Of a DNA stretch of 64,000 nt, positions 32,860-39,029 are shown one piece after another. The DNA is from Hymenobacter algoricola (GTDB taxonomy: Bacteria; Bacteroidota; Bacteroidia; Cytophagales; Hymenobacteraceae). The notes beneath the pieces were generated by a model, which worked only from the letters and a program-made list of their open reading frames with translations, searched no databases and was not told where the DNA came from. The stretch spans positions 34,678 to 98,677 of the forward strand of contig NZ_BAABDH010000022.1 in NCBI RefSeq assembly GCF_039539525.1, in the 5' to 3' direction. How positions within the stretch are numbered: the first letter of the stretch is position 1; each line of letters starts with the position of its first letter. The translations under genes were made by a program, and so were the position numbers.

Positions 32860-33408
32860 TTAAAATTTTATTTTGTCACGTTTGCAAAAGTATTTTGGGT
32901 CAATTTCCGAAGTCACGCAGCCACCGTCATAATAATTTTTATTGTCGTAGGGTGTGAGTGTCGTGTCGCCTTTACTGTCAACGCGTTGAATAACTATTGC
33001 ACTTCCAAGTCCGTAACGAATTGTAACTGTCTGGTCGTGCTTATTACACTTTGGGCAAATGGTTTTTCCAAAATGCTTTTTATAGTCCTTTGGCACTTTG
33101 AAAGTCAACGAAACCGTGTCTTTGTCTGTTGGCTTTATTGTCTGAACGTAAGTGTCGCCAACGCCAATACCGCGATAATAAATGTCAAATTCTTTGTCAG
33201 CTATTGCAGAAATTTTAAAGGTTCCGTCTTGTTGAACTATGTTTCTCGCAATTACTAATGTGTCAACCCGAAATTCAATGTAAAGTCCCAAAACATTGGC
33301 TTTGTTTTTTTCGTCTGTTGTAACTTTCCCAATGAAAATAGTTTCTCTTTTTGGTGTCGAAAAACCCAAAGTCAAAATGGTCAATATTGTCAGCGTGAGT
33401 GTCTTCAT
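32860..33408 (-). CDS. Cassette gene: exported hypothetical protein with a CxxC motif
   Basis: A 182-residue exported protein, cassette 4. The start at 33406-33408 gives the signal peptide MKTLTLTILTILTLGFS; an ATG four codons upstream is also possible. The mature part looks beta-rich (ETIFIGKVTTDEKNKANVLG, DIYYRGIGVGDTYVQTIKPT). It has one CxxC motif (TICPKCNKHD), which might bind a metal. Two further cysteines lie near the C-terminus (GGCVTSEIDPKYFC). No family is recognised. It is AT-rich and is the only gene between sites C and B. Confidence 0.75.
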   Translation of the reverse strand: MKTLTLTILTILTLGFSTPKRETIFIGKVTTDEKNKANVLGLYIEFRVDTLVIARNIVQQDGTFKISAIADKEFDIYYRGIGVGDTYVQTIKPTDKDTVSLTFKVPKDYKKHFGKTICPKCNKHDQTVTIRYGLGSAIVIQRVDSKGDTTLTPYDNKNYYDGGCVTSEIDPKYFCKRDKIKF

Positions 33409-33416
33409 AAGGTTAC

Positions 33417-33548
33417 ACATAACGGTTTGCAGCTACAAGAAGTTGGCGATTTCGAAGACGAAAACTGTCTGCCACCACAAAACTTGATACGAAGCACAAA
33501 GCTTCATTTAACCACTGAACCGCCAATTTCTTGTAGGTGCTGTTATGG
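33417..33548 (-). repeat. attC-like site C
   Basis: 132 bases. The arms CATAACGGTTTGCAGCTACA and its imperfect complement ending TTGTAGGTGCTGTTATG are visible. The right box is GTTATGG (33542) and the left box ACATAAC. The loop sequence differs from that of A and B. Confidence 0.82.
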
Positions 33549-33579
33549 GCTGGGCTTCTTTGTCCTTCGTTTCTGCTGC

Positions 33580-34398
33580 TCATTTTTTATACTTTTTTCT
33601 ATTGTCGTTGCTGAAAATTATTGGAAGTATCCAACTTCTTCTTTCAAGTTTTTCGTGTCGATAAAAAACGTCCCACTCTGGAATGGCTTTTACTACACGT
33701 GTTGCTTCTTGGTCAAAAATTGTGTCGTAACCTCTCATTACTTTAGCGCTGTCAACTACACCATTTTCGCTTGCTGAAAACTGAACATAAACTTTAATGA
33801 CTTTGTCGTCAAGTTTAGGTAAGTTAGTCCAGTTGATATTTGAATAAATAAATTCCCTTAGTTTCTCTACGTCTTGACTATAAACTGATTGCCGTGATTT
33901 AGAATTGTCGTATGTTTTTGTCCCAATAAGTTGGCCATTTTTGAATTGCAACTCTAATTCCTTTTCATAAAGAGAACCGTAACCCATATGAACATAATAT
34001 AATTGCCTTCCTTTCGGTGCTATAATATTAGCAGAAAACCAGTCCGCTTTGACCTTTCCATTAATAAACTTGTTGCCAAATAATTTATTTAAGTCAGCTT
34101 TAACACTGTCCTCATAAAAACAACAACTGAAAATTCCCGTTAAGTAAAGTTGGTCATTTATAATTATCCACTCTGCTTCATATCCTCTCCAACACGCTGT
34201 CGACATACAACCTTCATTGTCACCGAAAAATTTAGGTCGTAATGAGTCATTATTGTAAAGTTGTTCGAGTGGATTTGCAAAAATTGAGAGAGTGTCGCCC
34301 TTATAAATTAGTCTGTCTGGGATTTGACCAGTCGCAAAGGATTTAACCAACGGAAATGTCAGAAATAAAATAAATATTATCAGCTCGTTTCGTTTCAT
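33580..34398 (-). CDS. Cassette gene: exported protein with a TonB-like C-terminal domain
   Basis: A 272-residue exported protein, cassette 3. The signal peptide is MKRNELIIFILFLTFPLVKS. The middle holds several cysteines (GDNEGCMSTACWRG, GIFSCCFYED). The last about 90 residues match a TonB C-terminal-like domain: KVIKVYVQFSASENGVVDSA, then MRGYDTIFDQEATRVVKAIP and RRSWILPIIFS. There is no N-terminal membrane anchor of the true TonB type and no Pro-rich linker. It is therefore more likely one of the many Bacteroidota secreted proteins using this domain for protein contacts. It is AT-rich and is the only gene between sites D and C. Confidence 0.8.
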   Translation of the reverse strand: MKRNELIIFILFLTFPLVKSFATGQIPDRLIYKGDTLSIFANPLEQLYNNDSLRPKFFGDNEGCMSTACWRGYEAEWIIINDQLYLTGIFSCCFYEDSVKADLNKLFGNKFINGKVKADWFSANIIAPKGRQLYYVHMGYGSLYEKELELQFKNGQLIGTKTYDNSKSRQSVYSQDVEKLREFIYSNINWTNLPKLDDKVIKVYVQFSASENGVVDSAKVMRGYDTIFDQEATRVVKAIPEWDVFYRHEKLERRSWILPIIFSNDNRKKYKK

Positions 34399-34430
34399 CG
34401 TTGTCGTCTGTTAGCCTTGCCCATAACGGT

Positions 34431-34618
34431 CGGGTATTGCTGCAGGCAGGGAATTCATTGCTGTGTCCGACCCCAACCGCTGCTGAATAAAGTTATAAAG
34501 TAAAAGATAACAAACAAAAGCCCAACATTGCTCGTCCTGCCCCCAACCGAAGCTGATAGCGAACCGCAGCCGAAGATAACAACGTCCAGCCCTGCTTGCA
34601 GCAATACCTTTGTTAGCG
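34431..34618 (-). repeat. attC-like site D
   Basis: 188 bases. GGTATTGCTGCAGGCAGGG at the left is complementary to CCCTGCTTGCAGCAATACC at the right. The boxes are CCATAAC and GTTAGCG (34612). The core words CTGCTGAATAAAGTTA are shared with site G. The right box overlaps the stop codon of the cassette 2 gene. Confidence 0.82.
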
Positions 34619-35176
34619 GTATGTGGCTTTTCTATATTCTTTATTTAAAGTTATTCCATTTGTAATTGTCCAAAGAAAAACAGCAAGCCCAATAAATATC
34701 CCAAGTCGTTCACTAAGTTCGTACGGCAAGAAAGCAAGTCCACTCAATAAGGATGTCAATGCAATTTGTGTCAGGGTAATTTCTTTCTTCAATATGAATT
34801 TTGTCAATAATTGAAACAGTAAAGAGCCTAAAAGTCCTGCTAAAATTGTTATGTATTTTATTTGTCCTTCAGCTGAAAAGAGCCATACGCTTCCGTGATA
34901 AATTCCAACTGAAAGCACAAAGTGAATAATTCTATGGAAGCTAGAATATTTGATATTGTCTGTTCTGTAATAGCAGGTTGTCAATGGAAAAGTCAACCCT
35001 GGTAAAAAAAGCATTAAACTCATAAATAAACCTTTTGTTAAATCTCCATAGTCTAATGACCAACAAAACAGAAAGTAAAGCGCTCCTGCCAAAATTGAAT
35101 TAAACAGAGGTCTATTCTTATAATAATTGTCTGTCCATTTCATTCTGTAGATTTTCTCTGGTGTCGTCTTGGCCAT
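34613..35176 (-). CDS. Cassette gene: multi-pass membrane protein of unknown function
   Basis: A 187-residue membrane protein, cassette 2. The start at 35174-35176 (MAKTTPEKIYRMKWTDNYYK) is chosen because the open frame further upstream runs through site E. About five hydrophobic segments follow (LFNSILAGALYFLFCWSL, GLFMSLMLFLPGLTFPL, IIHFVLSVGIYHGSVWLF, ITILAGLLGSLLFQLL and IGLAVFLWTITNGI). No domain is recognised. It is AT-rich, and the stop codon lies within the box of its downstream site D. Confidence 0.75.
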   Translation of the reverse strand: MAKTTPEKIYRMKWTDNYYKNRPLFNSILAGALYFLFCWSLDYGDLTKGLFMSLMLFLPGLTFPLTTCYYRTDNIKYSSFHRIIHFVLSVGIYHGSVWLFSAEGQIKYITILAGLLGSLLFQLLTKFILKKEITLTQIALTSLLSGLAFLPYELSERLGIFIGLAVFLWTITNGITLNKEYRKATYR

Positions 35177-35179
35177 TAC

Positions 35180-35377
35180 TGCTAACGAGCAGGTATTGCC
35201 GATGGTTGGGAATTTGAAAGTCGTCCGCCGGAACCGCTGCTTGGCTTTTTGATAAAGATAAATATTAAGAACTAAAGTTTGGCTTTGTTCGTTAAGCCAT
35301 GAAGTGAAGTACAACAGAATTACCGCTGCTGATTGTTTCATTGTCGAGCCCAACTATTGGCAATACCAATGTTATGT
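35180..35377 (-). repeat. attC-like site E
   Basis: 198 bases. GGTATTGCCGATGGTTGGG at the left is complementary to CCCAACTATTGGCAATACC at the right. The boxes are TGCTAAC and GTTATGT (35371). GTTATGTGCC is the exact complement of GGCACATAAC at site F. Confidence 0.82.
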
Positions 35378-35641
35378 GCCGTATTTTATTCGCTTGTAAA
35401 GTCTATGTCCGATGAAAAATACTCCAATTATGTTTAAGATGTTCCATACTTGTAAGGCAAAATAAAGTAATTTTTCAGTTGAATTCATACTTGCCAAACT
35501 CCAATACTCACCTTTCGAACTGTCGTAGTTATCGTCATAACCCATGAGTAAAAGTCCTAAAATTATATAAACAAAAAGGTCTGCGCCAATAATTGCAAGC
35601 CAATAAATAATGTCAACGAAATGAATTTTTGTCTTAACCAT
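35372..35641 (-). CDS. Cassette gene: small two-span membrane protein
   Basis: An 89-residue protein with two hydrophobic segments (IIYWLAIIGADLFVYIILGL and LQVWNILNIIGVFFIGH). It is the second gene of cassette 1. Its start overlaps the end of the preceding gene by eight bases, suggesting coupled translation. Its stop codon overlaps the outer box of site E. No family is recognised. Confidence 0.7.
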   Translation of the reverse strand: MVKTKIHFVDIIYWLAIIGADLFVYIILGLLLMGYDDNYDSSKGEYWSLASMNSTEKLLYFALQVWNILNIIGVFFIGHRLYKRIKYGT

Positions 35642-36089
35642 TTTTCTGCTTCATAAAGTTTAAAAGGTCAAGAATATGTTGTTGAGTATGACTGTAAAAT
35701 GTCAGCTCAAAAAACCAAAGACCGTCAGCCAAACTATTATTTTCTATTCTCCATTTGATTTCTAATAGGTCTAAAATTATATCAGTAAGGTCGTCAATTG
35801 CGTCTCCAATTCCGCTATCTTTTGTGTTGTCAATGTCATTAATGTCAAGAATTGTTTTGTAAAACCCGAAGTCTTTAAAATGGCTTGTTACATTTTGTCG
35901 AATGTCAGAATATTCAGTTTTATCAAAGTCTGGAAAGGCGGTTTCGTCAAATTTATATTTTATGTCAAAATACAGGTTGTAAATTTTCACAAGGTCTTTT
36001 TCCAACAATTTTTCTTTGTCAGTTACTGTCAAGTTAGGTTGAAGTCCATACTTTACAATTTCATTAATTGTAGGAATTAGTTCTGTCAT
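35634..36089 (-). CDS. Cassette gene: hypothetical soluble protein, first in the array
   Basis: A 151-residue acidic, helical protein without a signal peptide: MTELIPTINEIVKYGLQPNL, KLLEKDLVKIYNLYFDIKYK, and DIDNTKDSGIGDAIDDLTDI. No family is recognised. It is the first gene of cassette 1, next to the recombinase end. The two genes of this cassette overlap, so they were probably captured together and may act as a pair. A soluble helical protein followed by a small membrane protein would fit an effector/anchor or toxin/immunity pair, but nothing in the sequence decides this. Confidence 0.72.
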   Translation of the reverse strand: MTELIPTINEIVKYGLQPNLTVTDKEKLLEKDLVKIYNLYFDIKYKFDETAFPDFDKTEYSDIRQNVTSHFKDFGFYKTILDINDIDNTKDSGIGDAIDDLTDIILDLLEIKWRIENNSLADGLWFFELTFYSHTQQHILDLLNFMKQKNG

Positions 36090-36110
36090 TTTGGTGTCGC
36101 TCTAATATGG

Positions 36111-36175
36111 CACATAACATCTGTATTGCCGCAACTCGACGGCCTTGCAAGTTGCGGCAATACATCTTTAGTACG
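36111..36175 (-). repeat. Site F: candidate attI-like site next to the recombinase
   Basis: About 65 bases. TGTATTGCCGCAACT pairs exactly with AGTTGCGGCAATACA around a 12-base spacer. The left box (CACATAAC) is intact. The right end lacks a GTTRNN box and reads TTTAGTACG. It is shorter than the other sites and sits at the junction between the array and the recombinase gene, as an attI site would. Confidence 0.65.
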
Positions 36176-36181
36176 CAAGTC

Positions 36182-36222
36182 AGTTGCGGGAAGCATACCA
36201 AATGGGTGTGCTTCCCGCAACT
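36182..36222. repeat. Hairpin at the 3' end of the recombinase gene
   Basis: AGTTGCGGGAAGCA pairs with TGCTTCCCGCAACT (14 bp, 13-base loop). It lies eight bases beyond the recombinase stop codon and repeats the word AGTTGCGG from site F. It may act in recombination or as a transcript end. Confidence 0.7.
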
Positions 36223-36229
36223 CGCCTGA

Positions 36230-37315
36230 TTATAGCCCGAGGCTGTCGAGTGGAGAGGCCGGACGGGTGCGGTGGGCAACATGGGTGTAAATTTCGGTGG
36301 TTTTGATACTGCTGTGACCCAGCAAATCCTGGATAACGCGCAAGTCAGTGCCGGCTTCCAGCAGGTGGGTAGCATAGGAATGCCGCAACATGTGCAGCGT
36401 GATGGGCCGCAGAATACCGGCCCGCACGGCTGCTTGTTTGATAACCATCTGGAGGCTGCGGTCACTATAAGGCTCGCCGGGGTGCTGGCCTTCGAAGAGA
36501 AATGTGACGGGCCGAAACTGCCGGAACTGCTCGCGTAGTAACAGGAGCAAGGATTCGGGCAGGGGCAGGTCCCGGTCTTTTTTGCCTTTGCCGCCGCGCA
36601 CGTACAGCACCATACGGCGCGAGTCAATGTCGGCGGGGGTAAGGGCCAGCACCTCCCCCAGGCGCAAGCCCAGGCCGTAGGCCAGCATCAGCATGGCGCG
36701 GTGCTTGCGGTTGTCGGTGCCTTGCAGCAGGGCTTTTACCTCGCTTTGGGCCAGCAGTTTGGGATTTTGGTGGGCGCGCTTAGGCCGTGGCACGTCATAG
36801 TATTGCCGGGGTTGGCCCTCTACCTGCTCATAGTAAAACTTGATAGCATTGATAAGCAGGTTTTGGTACGTTTCGGAAATGCCCGCTGCAACCCGCCCGG
36901 CCAGGTAGTCGAGTAGCTCTTGCTTGGTCAGTTCCAGGGGCAGACGCGGGGCATGATGCGCGAGAAAGAGCTGAAAGACGCCGCGGTAGTTCTTTAGGGT
37001 GGCGGGGCTGTAGCGTTTCAGAGCAATGAACTGACAGTAGCGGGCTAGCAGCGCCTGGTGCGGGGTAGCAGGTGGCAGTTCGGTGGCCAGGGCCGGGACT
37101 GTCGGTATCACTGCCTTTAGCCCAAGCTGGGCGCAGGCAGCTTGGAGCAAGGCTACGGCTTCAGGGGTGGCCGGCAGCAGGTAGCCCCGTGCGGCAGCAT
37201 CGTAGTAGAGACCCGCGGCTAGCAGGGCGGCGCGCACGGCCGCGTCGGAATACGAAAAAAAAGCCTGAAACTCAGTGCGCGAAGGGCGCAGGCGCAACGA
37301 TACCGTGGCTTTCAT
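36230..37315 (-). CDS. Tyrosine recombinase of a cassette array (integron-integrase-like, atypical)
   Basis: A 361-residue tyrosine recombinase. The start at 37313-37315 (MKATVSLRLRPSRTEFQAFF) is preferred over an upstream ATG. Residues 1-80 form an extra N-terminal domain. Residues 82-180 are a SAM-like core-binding domain (ALLARYCQFIALKRYSPATL). The catalytic domain has Arg218 (GLGLRLGEVLAL), Lys243 (GGKGKKDR), His308/Arg311 (LHMLRHSYATHLL), His334 (LLGHSSIKTT) and Tyr343 (EIYTHV). The C-terminus SPLDSLGL recalls IntI1. The segment between the Lys and the HxxR box has no room for the extra helix block of IntI. GC content is host-like, unlike the cassettes. It is transcribed toward the array. 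Confidence 0.9.
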   Translation of the reverse strand: MKATVSLRLRPSRTEFQAFFSYSDAAVRAALLAAGLYYDAAARGYLLPATPEAVALLQAACAQLGLKAVIPTVPALATELPPATPHQALLARYCQFIALKRYSPATLKNYRGVFQLFLAHHAPRLPLELTKQELLDYLAGRVAAGISETYQNLLINAIKFYYEQVEGQPRQYYDVPRPKRAHQNPKLLAQSEVKALLQGTDNRKHRAMLMLAYGLGLRLGEVLALTPADIDSRRMVLYVRGGKGKKDRDLPLPESLLLLLREQFRQFRPVTFLFEGQHPGEPYSDRSLQMVIKQAAVRAGILRPITLHMLRHSYATHLLEAGTDLRVIQDLLGHSSIKTTEIYTHVAHRTRPASPLDSLGL

Positions 37316-37358
37316 ACGGGCAAAGGATAGTGCGGTCAGCCGCAAGGTAGAGCAAGTG

Positions 37359-37706
37359 TCAGGAACTTTCGCCGGGCTTTTTATCCAGCAGCAACAGCTG
37401 CTCGCCCACAATTTCCGTCACGTAGTGCCGTGCCCCGGCCGCATCATCGTAGTGGCGGGTTTTGAGCTTGCCTTCGAGGTATATCAGGCTACCCTTGTGC
37501 AGGTACGTCTGGGCCAGCTCGGCCAGGCCTCGCCACAGCACCACCGTATGCCAGTCGGTGCTGGTGTGGGGCTGGCCGCTTTTGTCGCGGTAGGTTTCGG
37601 AGGTGGCCAGGGAGAATTTCGCCACGGCCACATTGCCTTCCAGCACCTGTATCTCGGGGTCTTTGCCCAGATTGCCAATCAGCGTTACTTTGTTAAGACC
37701 CCGCAT
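37359..37706 (-). CDS. ssb: Single-stranded DNA-binding protein, short form without the acidic tip
   Basis: A 115-residue SSB with one OB fold: MRGLNKVTLIGNLGKDPEIQ, FSLATSETYRDKSGQPHTST, DWHTVVLWRGLAELAQTYLH and KGSLIYLEGKLKTRHY. The tail is only about 10 residues (LLLLDKKPGESS). The acidic DDDIPF-type tip that recruits partner proteins in housekeeping SSB is absent, so this is likely an accessory copy. It lies 43 bases upstream of the recombinase on the same strand and is probably co-transcribed. Integron sites recombine as folded single strands, so an SSB here could help or control that step. That link is inference. Confidence 0.92.
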   Translation of the reverse strand: MRGLNKVTLIGNLGKDPEIQVLEGNVAVAKFSLATSETYRDKSGQPHTSTDWHTVVLWRGLAELAQTYLHKGSLIYLEGKLKTRHYDDAAGARHYVTEIVGEQLLLLDKKPGESS

Positions 37707-37886
37707 AGTTGCTAAAGCTACTCCCGGCCCTATAGGCAGCGCCGGCCGCCCAAGATACTATTTCCCGACTGGCAACGCCCGGCCCGTGCGGCCGGCAGCA
37801 AGTAAAAAAGCCGGTTCTATCCCAGCCCGGCCGAGCCAGCCGAGGCCCCGGTTCCGACTTTTTTCCTCTTCGACTAAACCCTGGCG

Positions 37887-37894
37887 TACTTTTG
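37887..37894 (+). promoter_or_regulatory. Bacteroidota -7 promoter box for the ECF sigma operon
   Basis: TACTTTTG matches TAnnTTTG, 46 bases upstream of the TTG start at 37941. Confidence 0.55.
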
Positions 37895-37940
37895 CCCTCC
37901 AACCGCCGCAACCGCCCCGCCGCCCTAACCCGCTCCCTGC

Positions 37941-38492
37941 TTGGAAGACCAGGACATCCTTGCCAAGTTCGCCGACCCCGCCGCCCGCAACGTGGCCTTC
38001 GACCAGCTCGTGCGCAAGTATCAGCAGAAGGTGTACTGGCACGTGCGCAAGATGGTCATCGACCACGACGACGCCGACGACCTGACCCAGGACACGTTCG
38101 TCAAGGTCTGGAACCACCTGGGCAACTTCCGCCAGGATGCCTCGCTCTACACCTGGATTTACCGCATTGCCACCAACGAGTGCCTGAACTTTCTGAGCAG
38201 CAAGCGGCGCAAGTTTTTCCTGCCGCTTAATGACGTGGGCGCCGAGCTGGCCGCCAAGGTGGAAGCCGACCCCGGCCTGGCCGGCGACGAAATCGAAATC
38301 CGCCTGCAGAAAGCCATCCTGCGGTTGCCCGACAAGCAGCGGCTGGTGTTCAACATGCGCTACTACGACGAGACGCCCTACGAGCAGATGGCCGAAATAA
38401 CCGGTACCAGCGTGGGCGCGTTGAAAGCCTCGTATCATCACGCGGTGAAAAAAGTGGAGCAATACGTCAACGAAGAATCTCACCACGATTAA
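37941..38492 (+). CDS. ECF-type RNA polymerase sigma factor
   Basis: A 183-residue sigma-70 family regulator starting with TTG. Region 2 is FDQLVRKYQQKVYWHVRKM, DADDLTQDTFVKVWNHLGNF and LYTWIYRIATNECLNFLSSK. Region 4 is LRLPDKQRLVFNMRYYDETP and YEQMAEITGTSVGALKASYH. No upstream ATG is available, and the TTG immediately precedes EDQDILAKFADP, which fits the usual ECF N-terminus. The next two genes encode a membrane protein and a Spy-like exported protein, so the unit resembles an envelope-stress sigma / anti-sigma / sensor system. Confidence 0.93.
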   Translation: MEDQDILAKFADPAARNVAFDQLVRKYQQKVYWHVRKMVIDHDDADDLTQDTFVKVWNHLGNFRQDASLYTWIYRIATNECLNFLSSKRRKFFLPLNDVGAELAAKVEADPGLAGDEIEIRLQKAILRLPDKQRLVFNMRYYDETPYEQMAEITGTSVGALKASYHHAVKKVEQYVNEESHHD

Positions 38493-38522
38493 ACCCGGCG
38501 GCCCCGGCCGCATCTTAGCTAT

Positions 38523-38981
38523 ATGAAAACTCCTTTCCGCCTCGACGAGCACCCGCGCCGGCCCCAGCCGCTGGCCGAGCCGCCGGCCGGCTACTTCGAC
38601 CGGCTCCCGCGGCAGATCATGACCCGCGTGCAGCCCGCGGCGGCCCGCGAGTCGGGGGCCTGGGGCTGGCTGACGGCGCTGCCCCTGCCGCTGCGCACGG
38701 CCCTGGCCTCGGTGGTAGTCCTGGGCGGCTTTGCCGCTTCCTTTCTGCTGAGCCCCAACGCTAGTCCCACAGCGGGCTCTGCTGCCTCGCCTCCCGCGCT
38801 GGCCCAGGTGCCGGAAGCCGAGATGGTGCAGTACCTGCTGGCCAGCGACACCCGCGTGTCGCTCAACGATCTGGCCGACCTGCCCGCCACCGACCAGGCC
38901 ATGCACGGCTATCTGCAGGCCTCGCCCAACGAGCTGCAGGACGCGCTGGACGCCCAGCCTACCGAAGACATCTATCTGTAA
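38523..38981 (+). CDS. Putative anti-sigma factor with one membrane segment
   Basis: A 152-residue protein. The cytoplasmic N-terminal part includes LAEPPAGYFDRLPRQIMTRV, a pattern often seen at the start of short Bacteroidota anti-sigma-like proteins. One membrane segment follows (TALASVVVLGGFAASFLLS, near residues 59-77). The periplasmic part is acidic, with VSLNDLADLPATDQAMHGYL and a C-terminal PTEDIYL. No zinc-binding anti-sigma motif is seen. It begins 30 bases after the ECF sigma gene on the same strand. The anti-sigma role is inferred from position and topology. Confidence 0.7.
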   Translation: MKTPFRLDEHPRRPQPLAEPPAGYFDRLPRQIMTRVQPAAARESGAWGWLTALPLPLRTALASVVVLGGFAASFLLSPNASPTAGSAASPPALAQVPEAEMVQYLLASDTRVSLNDLADLPATDQAMHGYLQASPNELQDALDAQPTEDIYL

Positions 38982-39029
38982 GCCACCCTTTGCTAACTCC
39001 CTTTGCCCACTCCCTTGTCTGCTTTCCCC

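Noticed and set aside
35177..35353. N-terminal extension of the cassette 2 membrane protein to 35353
   Set aside because: The extra 59 codons are the translation of recombination site E; the protein starts properly at 35176.
30791..36175. CRISPR array or phage island as an explanation for the regularly spaced repeats
   Set aside because: The repeats are 65-198 bases, palindromic, of two families, and separated by 150-750 bases of genes; there are no spacers, cas genes or phage structural genes.
36230..37315. Housekeeping XerC/XerD
   Set aside because: The extra N-terminal domain, the position at the end of a cassette array and the lack of a dif-like neighbour argue against it, although the catalytic core is Xer-like.
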